NCBI RefSeq assembly: GCF_001425205.1
Contig: NZ_LMDW01000015.1
Coordinates: forward strand, 434,001 to 498,000
Source of the DNA: Variovorax sp. Root411
GTDB lineage: Bacteria; Pseudomonadota; Gammaproteobacteria; Burkholderiales; Burkholderiaceae_C
DNA: 64,000 bases
Direction of reading: 5' to 3'
How positions within the stretch are numbered: position 1 is the first letter of the stretch; every line of letters begins with the position of its first letter. This document shows positions 41,877 to 50,693 of the stretch, piece after piece. The position numbers and the translations under genes were made by a program. The notes below the pieces were generated by a model, which worked only from the letters and a program-made list of their open reading frames with translations, was not told where the DNA came from and searched no databases.

Positions 41877-42827
41877 CTAGTCGAGCTTGCCGCTGTCAGC
41901 CTTGGCGCGAATCAGGTCTAACAGCAGGGTGTCGCGGGCGGCTTCGAGGTCGGCCGTGCGTCGAGTGCCCAACTCCTCGGACACGCCTTGCGCCACCTTC
42001 TGCTTGAGCTCGGCCGTCATCGACGGCGCGCCCAGGTCCTTCCACCAGTCCTCGATCGGCCCGCCCAAATGCGCGAGCACATGCTCGATGCCGCCTGCGC
42101 CGCCCGAGAGATGCAGGTTCATGAACGGCCCCATCACCGCCCAGCGCAGGCCGGGGCCGTGCGCGATGGCCGTGTCGATGTCGGCCACGCTCGCCACGCC
42201 TTCGTTCACCAGGTGAAAGGCCTCGCGCCACAGTGCCGCCTGCAGACGGTTCGCGATGTGGCCTTTCACCTCGCGCTTCACATGGATTGGCCGCTTGCCG
42301 ATGGTGGCATAGAACGCCATGGTGCGTTCGATGGCCTCTGCCGACGTCTTCTCGCCGCCGATGACCTCGACGAGGGGAATCAGGTGCGGCGGATTGAACG
42401 GATGCCCCAGCACCACGCGCTGCGGATGCGCGCAGCCCGACTGCACGCCGCTGATCGCCAGGCCCGACGAGCTCGATGCGAGGATCGTCTCCGGCGGCGC
42501 GGCCGCGTCCATGCGGCGGAACAGGTCGATCTTGAAGTCCATGCGCTCGGGGCCGTTCTCCTGCACGAAGTCGGCCACGGACACTGCGTCTTCCAGGCTG
42601 TCGTGGAAGCGCAGGCGATCGATCGAAGCGCCCTCGGCCAGGCCGAAGCGCTCCAGCGTCGGCCAGTGCTGCGCCACCGCTTCGCGCAGCCGTTCTTCCG
42701 CGCCGGGCGACGGATCGGTTGCGTTCACGTCGAGCCCGCGCGCCAGGAAGTACGCGGCCCAGCTCGCACCGATCACGCCGGTGCCGACCACCGCCACGCG
42801 CTTCATGTTCATCAAGGATGTGCTCAT
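41877..42827 (-). CDS. 3-hydroxyacyl-CoA dehydrogenase-fold NAD-dependent dehydrogenase (carnitine-dehydrogenase-like)
   Basis: A 316-residue single-domain-pair dehydrogenase with N-terminal Rossmann motif GTGVIG (15-20), the catalytic region GHPFNPPHLIPLVEVIGGEK, and a short C-terminal helical domain (GPGLRWAVMGPFMNLHLSGG). This short form covers L-carnitine dehydrogenase, lambda-crystallin and related enzymes that oxidise beta-hydroxy acids not bound to CoA. Start ATG 42827 overlaps the stop of the substrate-binding protein. With the BKACE-type enzyme upstream it suggests oxidation of a beta-hydroxy acid then cleavage. Substrate unknown. Confidence 0.82.
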   Translation of the reverse strand: MSTSLMNMKRVAVVGTGVIGASWAAYFLARGLDVNATDPSPGAEERLREAVAQHWPTLERFGLAEGASIDRLRFHDSLEDAVSVADFVQENGPERMDFKIDLFRRMDAAAPPETILASSSSGLAISGVQSGCAHPQRVVLGHPFNPPHLIPLVEVIGGEKTSAEAIERTMAFYATIGKRPIHVKREVKGHIANRLQAALWREAFHLVNEGVASVADIDTAIAHGPGLRWAVMGPFMNLHLSGGAGGIEHVLAHLGGPIEDWWKDLGAPSMTAELKQKVAQGVSEELGTRRTADLEAARDTLLLDLIRAKADSGKLD

Positions 42828-44032
42828 GCCGATTTCCACCGCGTGCAGCGGCTCTCCGCCTTCGTCGTCCATGCGGCCTCGCCGCGGATCGGCTCGACCA
42901 CCTTGTAGTAGTCCCACGGCTCCTTCGATTCGGCCGGGGCCTTCACCTGCATCAGGTGCATGTCGTGCACCATCAGCCCGTCTTCGCGCAGCCAGCCGCC
43001 CTTGACGAACATGTCATTGAACTTCGTCTTGCGCAATTGCGCCATCACCTTGTCGGCATCGTCGCTGCCTGCTGCCTTCACCGCCTGCAGGTACTGCAGC
43101 GCGGCCGAGTAGTCGCCGGCATGGAAGGAGGAGGGCATGCGCTTGTGCTTGTCGAAGAAGCGGCGCGCCCATTCGCGCGCCTCGGGACTCTGGTTCCAGT
43201 ACCAGCTGTCGGTGAGGTACATGCCCTGCGAACTCTTCAGGCCCAGCGCGTGCACGTCGTTGATGGTGATGATCATGCCGGCGAGCTTCATGTTCCTGGC
43301 CAGGCCGAACTCCGCCGCCGACTTGATCGCGTTGACCGTGTCGCCACCCGCATTGGCGAGTGCCAGCACCTGTGCCTTCGAGTTCTGCGCCTGCAGCATG
43401 AACGACGAGAAATCGCTCGCGCCCAGCGGGTGCTTGACCGAGCCGGCCACCGTGCCGCCGCTGGCCTGCACGGTCTTGGTGGCGTCGGCCTGCAGCGCCG
43501 CGCCGAAGGCATAGTCTGCCGCCACGAAATACCAACTCTTGCCGCCGGCCTTGACCACGGCGCTCGCGGTGCCGCGTGCCATGGCCACCGTGTCGTAGGC
43601 GTAGTGCACCGTGTAGGGCGAGCAGTACTCGTTGGTGAGGCTCGACGCGCCCGAGCCAACCACGAAGTACGGCTTTTTCTTGTCGGCCGCCACGCCCGCC
43701 ATGGCAATGGCCGCGCCGGAGTTGACGCCGCCGATCAACATGTCGACCTTCTGCACGTCGAACCATTCGCGCGCCTTGGCGGCGGCGATGTCGGGCTTGT
43801 TCTGGTGGTCGGCCGTGACCAGCTCGATCTTCCTGCCGCCGATGGCGCCGCCCACGTCGGCGATGGCCATGCGGATCGCCTCGGCGCCGGCCGGGCCGTC
43901 GTAGTCGCGGTAGATGCCGGACATGTCGCTGATGAAGCCGATGCGGACGGTGTCGTCGGACACCTGGGCCGACGCGGCCGTTGCGAAGGCGGTGCCGAGC
44001 GCGACGGCCAGTGCGGTGCGGAAAATGTTCAT
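42824..44032 (-). CDS. LIV-type ABC transporter substrate-binding protein, orphan
   Basis: A 402-residue periplasmic-binding protein. Signal peptide about 1-22 (FRTALAVALGTAFATAASAQ), then a Leu/Ile/Val-binding fold (TVRIGFISDMSGIYRDYDGP, KKKPYFVVGSGASSLTNEYC, WYFVAADYAFG). Start ATG 44032 has GGAG at the right distance. No permease genes adjoin it; it could feed the LIV transporter encoded at 45841-49241. It couples to the dehydrogenase by an ATGA overlap. Confidence 0.88.
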   Translation of the reverse strand: MNIFRTALAVALGTAFATAASAQVSDDTVRIGFISDMSGIYRDYDGPAGAEAIRMAIADVGGAIGGRKIELVTADHQNKPDIAAAKAREWFDVQKVDMLIGGVNSGAAIAMAGVAADKKKPYFVVGSGASSLTNEYCSPYTVHYAYDTVAMARGTASAVVKAGGKSWYFVAADYAFGAALQADATKTVQASGGTVAGSVKHPLGASDFSSFMLQAQNSKAQVLALANAGGDTVNAIKSAAEFGLARNMKLAGMIITINDVHALGLKSSQGMYLTDSWYWNQSPEAREWARRFFDKHKRMPSSFHAGDYSAALQYLQAVKAAGSDDADKVMAQLRKTKFNDMFVKGGWLREDGLMVHDMHLMQVKAPAESKEPWDYYKVVEPIRGEAAWTTKAESRCTRWKSA

Positions 44033-44064
44033 GTGCGTGTCTCCGTTCATTGTTGTCGTGCCGT

Positions 44065-44988
44065 TCAGCCCAGCGCGAACTCGGGCCGCGGCGTGCCCGC
44101 GCGCGGCAGCCCCATGATTTGCCTTGCCTCGGCCGGCGTCGCCACTTCCATGTCGAGCTCGCGGATCACGCGCACGATGCGCTCGGTGAGCTGAACGTTG
44201 GTGGCCAGCTCGCCTTGGCGGAAGTACAGGTTGTCCTCCAGCCCCACGCGCGCATGGCCGCCCAGCAGCAGCGCCGCCACGTTGGCCTCGAGCTGCGACA
44301 TGCCGATGCCGCTCACGCCGAAGATGCTGCCCTTGGGCAGCGTGTCGACCATCATCTGCAGGTTGCGCGGCGAATACGGCATCGCGTTCTGGAAGTTGCG
44401 GTGCACGTTCATCACCAGGTTGATGAAGTAGGGCTCGTCGTCATGGCCTTCCTCGATCAGCGTGGTCGTGTCCTGCAGGATGTGCGTGGGGCTGAACACC
44501 TCCCACTCGGGCTTGATGCCGCGCGCCTTCATGCCGGCGGCCAGTTCGCGCCCGCGCGTGATGGGCGTGTCCATCAGGATCTGCTTGCCCTCGAAGCTCA
44601 GGTTGAGCGTGGTGGCGTCGAGCGTGCACATCTCGGCGCCCGCGTCCATGCCCTTGATGCGTTCTTCCCAGGCGATTTCCCAGCGGTCGCCGGCCAGCGG
44701 CTTCACCATGTCGCCGTGCACGCCACCGCCGGTGGAGTTGTTGATGACGATGTCGCTGCCGAGCGCGCGGATGCGGCTGTTGATGTCGCGGTACACGTCG
44801 GCGTTGCAGGTGGCGCCGTCGTCCGGGCGGCGCGCGTGGATGGCCACCACGCTGGCGCCGGCGTTCCAGCAGCGCAGCACGTCGGCGGCGATCTCGGCGG
44901 GCTGCGTGGGCAGGTGGGGGTTCTGCGACTTGTGCGCCATGCCGCCGGTGGGGGCGATGGTCACGATCACTTTGCGCTTCGACGACAT
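44065..44988 (-). CDS. BKACE-family beta-keto acid cleavage enzyme (DUF849), altered metal motif
   Basis: A 307-residue TIM-barrel protein of the beta-keto acid cleavage family, which reacts a beta-keto acid with acetyl-CoA to give acetoacetate and a new acyl-CoA. Recognisable parts: [53 protein letters not shown] with the expected active-site Glu. The usual HxH metal-binding motif reads A-I-H here (A49, H51). Divergent from the Crp/Fnr gene. The paired dehydrogenase and binding protein follow. Confidence 0.87.
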   Translation of the reverse strand: MSSKRKVIVTIAPTGGMAHKSQNPHLPTQPAEIAADVLRCWNAGASVVAIHARRPDDGATCNADVYRDINSRIRALGSDIVINNSTGGGVHGDMVKPLAGDRWEIAWEERIKGMDAGAEMCTLDATTLNLSFEGKQILMDTPITRGRELAAGMKARGIKPEWEVFSPTHILQDTTTLIEEGHDDEPYFINLVMNVHRNFQNAMPYSPRNLQMMVDTLPKGSIFGVSGIGMSQLEANVAALLLGGHARVGLEDNLYFRQGELATNVQLTERIVRVIRELDMEVATPAEARQIMGLPRAGTPRPEFALG

Positions 44989-45116
44989 GCTCGGGGGCTC
45001 CTGGAGTCTTTCATGGGGGGCGCGCTATTATTTTTGGCTGCGCGGGCACACTCAGTCATCGCGACGACATTTGGGCTCAGGGTTTACGCACCCGCGCCTT
45101 CAGGAGCTTTCATTTC

Positions 45117-45824
45117 ATGCCCACCACGAAGCCGGCCCCCCAGGCGGCATCGCTGACGATTGCGCAATTGCTGCAAGGCTCGGCCTGGTTCCCGCTGCTC
45201 GACGTGGCGGCGGGCGAGCGCGTGCTCGACGAGATGCGCGAGGTCGAAGTGGCAGCCGGCGCCGCGCTGTGCCGGCGCGGCGACACGCCGGCCCACTGGT
45301 ACGGCACGCTCGAAGGGCTGCTCAAGTGGTCGATGACCTCGAGCGACGGGCGCTCGGTGACCTTTGGCGGCCTGTCGGTCGGCAGCTGGTTCGGCGAAGG
45401 CACGCTGCTGCGCGCCATGCCGCGCTCGGCCGACATCATCGCGCTGCGGCCGAGCCGCGTGGCGCAGCTGCCGGTAGAGACTTTCGAGTGGCTGCACCGC
45501 ACGCAGCGCGGCTTCGACCACTTCCTGCTGCAGCAGATCAACGAGCGGCTGCACTGGTTCATGGGCAACTACGCGGCGCACCGGCTGCTCGACACCGACA
45601 GCCAGGTGGCGCGCGCGCTCGCGGGGCTGTTCCACCCGTGGCTGCATCCGGGGAGCGAACCGCACCTGCAGGCTTCGCAGGAGGAGATCGCCAACCTCTC
45701 GGGCGTGTCGCGTCAGCGGTGCAATGCGGCGTTGAACCGGTTGAAGGAGGCGGGGTTCCTGCGGATCGAGTACGGCGGGGTCACCGTGATCAATCTCGAA
45801 GGGCTGCGGCGCTTCATCGAGTAG
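45117..45824 (+). CDS. Crp/Fnr-family transcriptional regulator
   Basis: A 235-residue regulator with an N-terminal cyclic-nucleotide-binding-like barrel (about 30-135, GTLEGLLKWSMTSSDGRSV, VGSWFGEGTLL) and a C-terminal winged helix (SQEEIANLSGVSRQRCNAAL). No iron-sulfur cysteine cluster of the FNR type is seen. It is divergent from the BKACE operon and may control it. It ends 16 bp before the convergent LIV ATPase. Confidence 0.87.
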   Translation: MPTTKPAPQAASLTIAQLLQGSAWFPLLDVAAGERVLDEMREVEVAAGAALCRRGDTPAHWYGTLEGLLKWSMTSSDGRSVTFGGLSVGSWFGEGTLLRAMPRSADIIALRPSRVAQLPVETFEWLHRTQRGFDHFLLQQINERLHWFMGNYAAHRLLDTDSQVARALAGLFHPWLHPGSEPHLQASQEEIANLSGVSRQRCNAALNRLKEAGFLRIEYGGVTVINLEGLRRFIE

Positions 45825-45840
45825 CGCCAGCCCCTGTGCC

Positions 45841-46542
45841 TTACACGCCCAGCAATTCCTCCAGCGCCTGCGGCTCGGCGAGCAGATCCGCCGAGGCCCC
45901 ATGCCGCACGATCTGTCCCTTCTCCATCACCACCGCGAGGTCGGTGTGCGCGAGCACCTTGCGGTAGTCACGGTCGACGATCAGCGTCGCGATGCCGGTC
46001 GCGCGGATCTCGCCGATCACGCGCCAGATCTCGGCCACGATCAGCGGCGCCAAGCCTTCGGTGGCCTCGTCGAGGATCAGCAGGCGCGGGTTGGTCATCA
46101 GCGCGCGGCCGATGGAGAGCATCTGCTGCTCGCCGCCCGACAGCTGCTGGCCGCCGTGCGACAGCCGCTCCGACAGGCGCGGAAAGGTGGCCATCACGCG
46201 GTCGAAGGTCCAGTTGCGCCGACCGTCGATGCCGGCGCGCTCGCTCATCACGAGGTTCTCGCGCACCGACAGGTTGGGGAAGATGCCGCGCCCTTCGGGC
46301 ACGTAGCCGATGCCCAGGCGTGCCATCTTCTCGGGCGGCAGGCCGGTGACGGTGCGGCCGTCGACCTGCACTTCGCCCGAGGCGGGGCGCACGTAGCCCA
46401 TCATCGTGCGGATCAGCGTGGTCTTGCCCATGCCGTTGCGCCCGAGCAGGCCGACCGAAGTGGCCGTGGGAATGCCGGCGTGCACGCCGCGCAGGATGTG
46501 GCTGTTGCCGTAGTAGGTGTTGAGGTCGCGAACGATCAGCAT
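45841..46542 (-). CDS. livF: LIV-type ABC transporter ATPase LivF
   Basis: A 233-residue ATPase: Walker A GRNGMGKTT, signature LSGGEQQMLSIGRAL, Walker B LLILDEATEGLAP. Short-form LivF. Start overlaps the LivG stop by one base (TGATG). It is the last gene of a leftward transporter operon that follows the benzoate-CoA ligase cluster. Confidence 0.92.
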   Translation of the reverse strand: MLIVRDLNTYYGNSHILRGVHAGIPTATSVGLLGRNGMGKTTLIRTMMGYVRPASGEVQVDGRTVTGLPPEKMARLGIGYVPEGRGIFPNLSVRENLVMSERAGIDGRRNWTFDRVMATFPRLSERLSHGGQQLSGGEQQMLSIGRALMTNPRLLILDEATEGLAPLIVAEIWRVIGEIRATGIATLIVDRDYRKVLAHTDLAVVMEKGQIVRHGASADLLAEPQALEELLGV

Positions 46543-47294
46543 CAGTGGTGTTCCTCGCCGAGGTAGGCCGTGCGCACTTCGGGGTTCTCGCGGATCTCCT
46601 GCGGATTGCCGGTCGCGATGACCGTGCCGTTCACCATCACGGTGATACGGTCGGCAATGCGGAACACCGCGTCCATGTCGTGCTCCACCAGCAGGATGGC
46701 GTGCGTGGCCTTCAGCCGCGCGAGCAGCGTGAGCATGCGGTCGGTTTCTTCCGCGCCCATGCCGGCGAGCGGCTCGTCGAGCAGCAGCACGCGCGGGTTG
46801 GTGGCCAGGCACATCGCCACCTCGAGCTGGCGCTGCGCGCCGTGGCTCATGGTGCCGGCGACGCGGTGCGCTTCGTGGGCGAGGCCGGCGGCTTCGAGTG
46901 CCGCGTCGGCCGAGGCGTTGCTGGTGGCGCAGTCCTGCGACGGCTGCCAGAAGGCCCAGGGCCTGGGCGTGGCGGCCTGCGCGGCGAGCCGGCAGTTCTC
47001 GTGCACGCTGAACTCCGGGAAGATGGTGGTGCGCTGGTAGCTGCGGCCCACGCCGTCGCGTGCGCGCTTCGACTGGGCGCGGCCGGTGATGTCCACGCCA
47101 TCGAGCGAGATGCGGCCTTCGGAGGCGTCGAGCTCGCCGGAAAGCATATTGATCAGCGTCGACTTGCCGGCGCCGTTGGTGCCGATCACCGCATGGACTT
47201 CGCCGACGTGCAGGTCGAGCGTGACAGCGTTGACGGCGGTGAGGCCGCCGAAGCGGCGGGTGAGCTTTTCGACGGAGAGCAGTGCTGCGTTCAT
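46542..47294 (-). CDS. livG: LIV-type ABC transporter ATPase LivG
   Basis: A 250-residue ATPase: Walker A GTNGAGKST, signature motif SHGAQRQLEVAM, Walker B VLLLDEPLAGMG. The start ATG at 47294 has its ribosome-binding site AAGGAG inside the end of an intra-operonic repeat. It pairs with LivF. Confidence 0.92.
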   Translation of the reverse strand: MNAALLSVEKLTRRFGGLTAVNAVTLDLHVGEVHAVIGTNGAGKSTLINMLSGELDASEGRISLDGVDITGRAQSKRARDGVGRSYQRTTIFPEFSVHENCRLAAQAATPRPWAFWQPSQDCATSNASADAALEAAGLAHEAHRVAGTMSHGAQRQLEVAMCLATNPRVLLLDEPLAGMGAEETDRMLTLLARLKATHAILLVEHDMDAVFRIADRITVMVNGTVIATGNPQEIRENPEVRTAYLGEEHH

Positions 47295-47300
47295 GGTGTT

Positions 47301-47412
47301 GCTCCTTCCCCTTCCGGGGGAAGGTCGGGATGGGGGCACGCGGCCCTTGCTGCCGCGCGGCGTTGGAGGCCGCTGGCCCCCACCCCGGCCCTCCCCCGGG
47401 AGGGGAGGGAGA
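47301..47412 (-). repeat. Intra-operonic repeat R1 carrying the livG ribosome-binding site
   Basis: An element with inverted GGGGGAAGG / CCTTCCCC ends and the tract GGGATGGGGGC...GCCCCCACCCC, between livM and livG. Read leftward its end is GGGGAAGGAG, 7 bases before the livG ATG. Copies R2 (51519-51640) and R3 (59886-59995) have the same plan. Confidence 0.7.
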
Positions 47413-47421
47413 AATGCGGGG

Positions 47422-48372
47422 TCATGCAGCCTCCTTCGGCGACAGGCGCTTCACAAGCCCGATCAAACCTTTTGGCAGCAGCGCCACGAACACGATGATC
47501 GTCAGGCCCAGTGTCAGCTGCCAGTGGTCCGCCATCGGGCCCATCACCGCATGCGTCGAGAAGATTTCCTTCAGCAGCGTGAACGCGATCGCGCCGATCA
47601 CCGCGCCGCGCAGATGGCCGAGGCCGCCGAGGATCACCATCAACAGCACCTCGCCCGAGTTGTGCCAGGCCATCAGCTCGGGGTTGACCACGCCGTCGCG
47701 CGAGGCCAGCAGGAAGCCGGCGAGCCCGGCCAATGCACCCGCCAGCACGAAGGCCGCGAGCTTGTAGGCATACACCGAGAACCCCGCGGCGCGCATGCGC
47801 TGCTCGTTCACCCGGATACCTGCCAGCGCCGCGCCGAAGCGCGAGCGGCGGATGAGCGCCAGCAGCCCGTAGGTGAACACCAGCGACCCCAGCACCACGT
47901 AGAACAGCACCGTGCGGTTCTCCAGGTCGAGTGCGCCGAGGGCTGGCCGCACGTACATGTAGATGCCGTCGCTGCCGCCGCCGACCTTGGTGTCGTGGAA
48001 CACGAAGAAGGCCATTTGCGCAAACGCCAGCGTCACCATGATGAAGTACACGCCGCGCGTGCGCAGGCTCAATGCACCGACGAACAGCGCATACAGCGCC
48101 GCCGCAGCCATGGCCAGCGGCAGCAGCAGCGCGAAGTTGCCGCCTTCGCTGCCTGAAGCGAGCACGGTGACGTACGCGCCGATGCCGTAGAACGCCGCAT
48201 GGCCCAGGCTCACGAGGCCGGTCATGCCGACCAGCAGTTCGAGGCTCAGCGCGAAGATCGACAGGATCATGATCTTCACGACGAAGTCGGAAACGTAGTT
48301 GCCCATGAACGGGCCCGCCACGCCGATGAGCACGGCGCACAGCACCGGCACGAGGAAAGCGGTCTTCTTCAT
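47422..48372 (-). CDS. livM: LIV-type ABC transporter permease LivM
   Basis: A 316-residue membrane permease with about ten hydrophobic segments and the family mark GMTGLVSLGHAAFYGIGAYV and GGLGHLRGAVIGA. Start ATG 48372 overlaps the livH stop (ATGA). It pairs with LivH. Confidence 0.92.
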   Translation of the reverse strand: MKKTAFLVPVLCAVLIGVAGPFMGNYVSDFVVKIMILSIFALSLELLVGMTGLVSLGHAAFYGIGAYVTVLASGSEGGNFALLLPLAMAAAALYALFVGALSLRTRGVYFIMVTLAFAQMAFFVFHDTKVGGGSDGIYMYVRPALGALDLENRTVLFYVVLGSLVFTYGLLALIRRSRFGAALAGIRVNEQRMRAAGFSVYAYKLAAFVLAGALAGLAGFLLASRDGVVNPELMAWHNSGEVLLMVILGGLGHLRGAVIGAIAFTLLKEIFSTHAVMGPMADHWQLTLGLTIIVFVALLPKGLIGLVKRLSPKEAA

Positions 48373-49241
48373 GGCCGCCTCCCCATCAGCCCCTCGGGCT
48401 TCCATATCAGCACGATGGCCATCAGCAGGTAGATGCCGATGCCGCTCAGGTCCGCGAAGAACACCTTGCCGAAGGTGTCGACGAAGCCCACCAGCAGCGA
48501 AGCCACCAGCGCGCCCGTGATCGAGCCGATGCCGCCGATCACCACCAGCACGAAGCAGATGATGAGCACGCTCGCACCCATGTTCGGGTACACCGAGGAC
48601 ATCGGCGCCGCGATCATGCCGGCCAGCGCCGCCAGCGCCACGCCGGCCGCGAACACGATGCGGTAGAGACGCTTCACGTCGATGCCCAGGCCGCGCACCA
48701 TGTCGCGGTTGCTCGCACCGGCACGGATCATCATGCCCAGCCGCGTACGGTTGACCACCCAGTACAGCGCCACGGCCAGCACGATGCAGGCGGCCGAGGC
48801 GAAGAGGCGATACCACGGGTAGCTCATGACGTTGCCCAGCGCGAAGCTGCCGTCGAGCCATGCCGGCACCTTCACGCCGTGCACGTCGTTGCCCACAAGG
48901 ATGGAGCGCAGCTCCTCGAACACCAGGATCAGTCCGTAGGTCATCAGCACCTGCTGCAGGTGGTCGCGCTGGTAGAGATAACTGAAGAAGGCCCATTCGA
49001 GCAGGTAGCCGAACACGGCCGCCAGCACCACGCCGGCCACCAGCATCAGCAGGAACTGGTCGCCGAACAGCGGCGCGAGCGCGAACGCCATGTACGCGCC
49101 GATCATGTAGAAGCTGCCATGGGCGAGGTTGATGACGCCCATGATCCCGAAGATCAGCGTCAGCCCCGAGGCCACCAGGAAGAGCAGAAGTCCGTACTGA
49201 ACCGAGTTCAGGCACTGGACCAAGAAGGTTCCGAAATCCAC
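48369..49241 (-). CDS. livH: LIV-type ABC transporter permease LivH
   Basis: A 290-residue permease with the conserved GVINLAHGSFYMIGAYMAF and VIGGIGSITGALVASLLVG. The start is GTG at 49241. It follows the substrate-binding protein leftward with a repeat-bearing gap. Confidence 0.9.
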   Translation of the reverse strand: MDFGTFLVQCLNSVQYGLLLFLVASGLTLIFGIMGVINLAHGSFYMIGAYMAFALAPLFGDQFLLMLVAGVVLAAVFGYLLEWAFFSYLYQRDHLQQVLMTYGLILVFEELRSILVGNDVHGVKVPAWLDGSFALGNVMSYPWYRLFASAACIVLAVALYWVVNRTRLGMMIRAGASNRDMVRGLGIDVKRLYRIVFAAGVALAALAGMIAAPMSSVYPNMGASVLIICFVLVVIGGIGSITGALVASLLVGFVDTFGKVFFADLSGIGIYLLMAIVLIWKPEGLMGRRP

Positions 49242-49321
49242 GTTGAAATCATCCCGGTAAGACCGTGAAGGGAGCGTGGCGCAAAGCGCCCGCGATGTTC
49301 GTGAGACACCGCGGAACCGGC

Positions 49322-49394
49322 TTTGCCGGGCCGCAGGTGTCGCCCCCTTGAGGGGGGAGTCGAGCTACACGAAGTGAGCGAGGGACGGGGGTGG
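49322..49394 (-). repeat. Intra-operonic repeat between the binding protein and LivH
   Basis: It shares GCCGGGCCGC, the CCCCCTTGAGGGGG hairpin and the ACACGAAGTGAGCGAGGG tract with the element between minC and minD. It lies between the stop of the substrate-binding gene and the livH start. Confidence 0.6.
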
Positions 49395-49395
49395 G

Positions 49396-50565
49396 TCACA
49401 TCCTGCAGCCGCGGGCGGGATCGGCGAGGCCCTTGATCGCGGTGCTCACCAGCTTGTTCTCCTTGCCCTCCACCTTGCGCAGGTAGATGTCCTGCACCGG
49501 GTTGTGCGACTTGCTCACGGTGAAGGTGCCGCGCGGGCTGTCGATCTTCGCCTTCTCGATGGCGGCCGTGAACTCGGCCTTCTTCGAGATGTCGCCCTTG
49601 GTGGCGTTCAGGCCCACGCCCAGCATCTGCGCCGCGTCGTAGCCCTGCACCGCATACACGTCGGGCTGCAGCTTGAAGGCCTTGGCATAGCCGACGCGGA
49701 AAGCGTTGTCGCGCGCCGTGTTCAGGCCGTCAGCGTAGTGCAGCGTGGTCAGCATGCCCTGCGCGGAGTCGCCCTGTGCGTCGAGCGTGCCGTCGGTCAG
49801 GAAGCCCGGGCCGTACAGCGGAATGGTCTTGTTCAGGCCCGCGGCCTGGTAGTCCTTGACGAACTTCACCGCGCCGCCGCCCGCGAAGAAGGCGTACACC
49901 GCATCGGGCTTGGCCGCCGCGATCTCGGTCAGCAGCGCCTGGAATTCCACGTTGGGGAAGGGCAGCGTGAGCTGCTTGTCGACTTTGCCGCCGTTCTTCT
50001 CGAAGCCTTCCTTGAAGCCTGCCACCGACTCGTCGCCGGCCGCGTATTTCCAGGTGATGGTCATCGCCTTCTTCTTGCCCTGCTGCTTGGCCGCCACTTC
50101 GCCCATGGCGTAGGCCGGCTGCCAGTTGCTGAACGAGCTGCGGAAGATGTTGGGCGCGCACATCGGGCCGGTCACCGCGTCGGCACCGGCGTTGGGCACG
50201 ATCAGCACGGTGCCGCTTTCCTTCGCGGCCTTGGCCATGGCCATGGCGACACCCGAGTGCACGGTGCCCACGATCACGTCGACGTTGTCGCGCTTGATGA
50301 GCTTGTTGACGTTGTCGGTGGCCTTGGCGGGGTCGGACTCGTCGTCGACCTTGAAGTATTCGATCTCGCGGCCGGCGAGCTTGCCGCCGTGCTCGTCCAC
50401 GTAGAGCTTGAAGCCGTTCTCGATGGCCACGCCCAGGGCGGTGTAGGTGCCGCTGTAGGGCAGCATCAGGCCGACCTTGAGCTTGCCTTGCTGGGCGTGG
50501 CCCAGCGTGGCGATGCAGGCCAGTGCGAGGGCCGTCAGGGTGGTGCGGGCGATGCGGGTGCTCAT
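49396..50565 (-). CDS. LIV-type ABC transporter substrate-binding protein
   Basis: A 389-residue periplasmic-binding protein with signal peptide (TLTALALACIATLGHAQQ) and a type I binding fold: KVGLMLPYSGTYTALGVAIE, VIVGTVHSGVAMAMAKAAKE, PLYGPGFLTDG. Start at 50565 is followed by an ordinary signal sequence. Benzoate or another aromatic acid is the likely ligand from its place next to bclA and box genes; this is inference. Confidence 0.9.
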   Translation of the reverse strand: MSTRIARTTLTALALACIATLGHAQQGKLKVGLMLPYSGTYTALGVAIENGFKLYVDEHGGKLAGREIEYFKVDDESDPAKATDNVNKLIKRDNVDVIVGTVHSGVAMAMAKAAKESGTVLIVPNAGADAVTGPMCAPNIFRSSFSNWQPAYAMGEVAAKQQGKKKAMTITWKYAAGDESVAGFKEGFEKNGGKVDKQLTLPFPNVEFQALLTEIAAAKPDAVYAFFAGGGAVKFVKDYQAAGLNKTIPLYGPGFLTDGTLDAQGDSAQGMLTTLHYADGLNTARDNAFRVGYAKAFKLQPDVYAVQGYDAAQMLGVGLNATKGDISKKAEFTAAIEKAKIDSPRGTFTVSKSHNPVQDIYLRKVEGKENKLVSTAIKGLADPARGCRM

Positions 50566-50693
50566 GGTGATCTCCTGGCGCGGTATTGAAATGAAAGGGG
50601 AAAGGCTTGAAGACGGGGACGACGGGTTGGGGCGCGTGTCTTCACGACGCGCTGCCGCTGGCGCAGATACTTTAAGGGTAAATCATTTATCTC

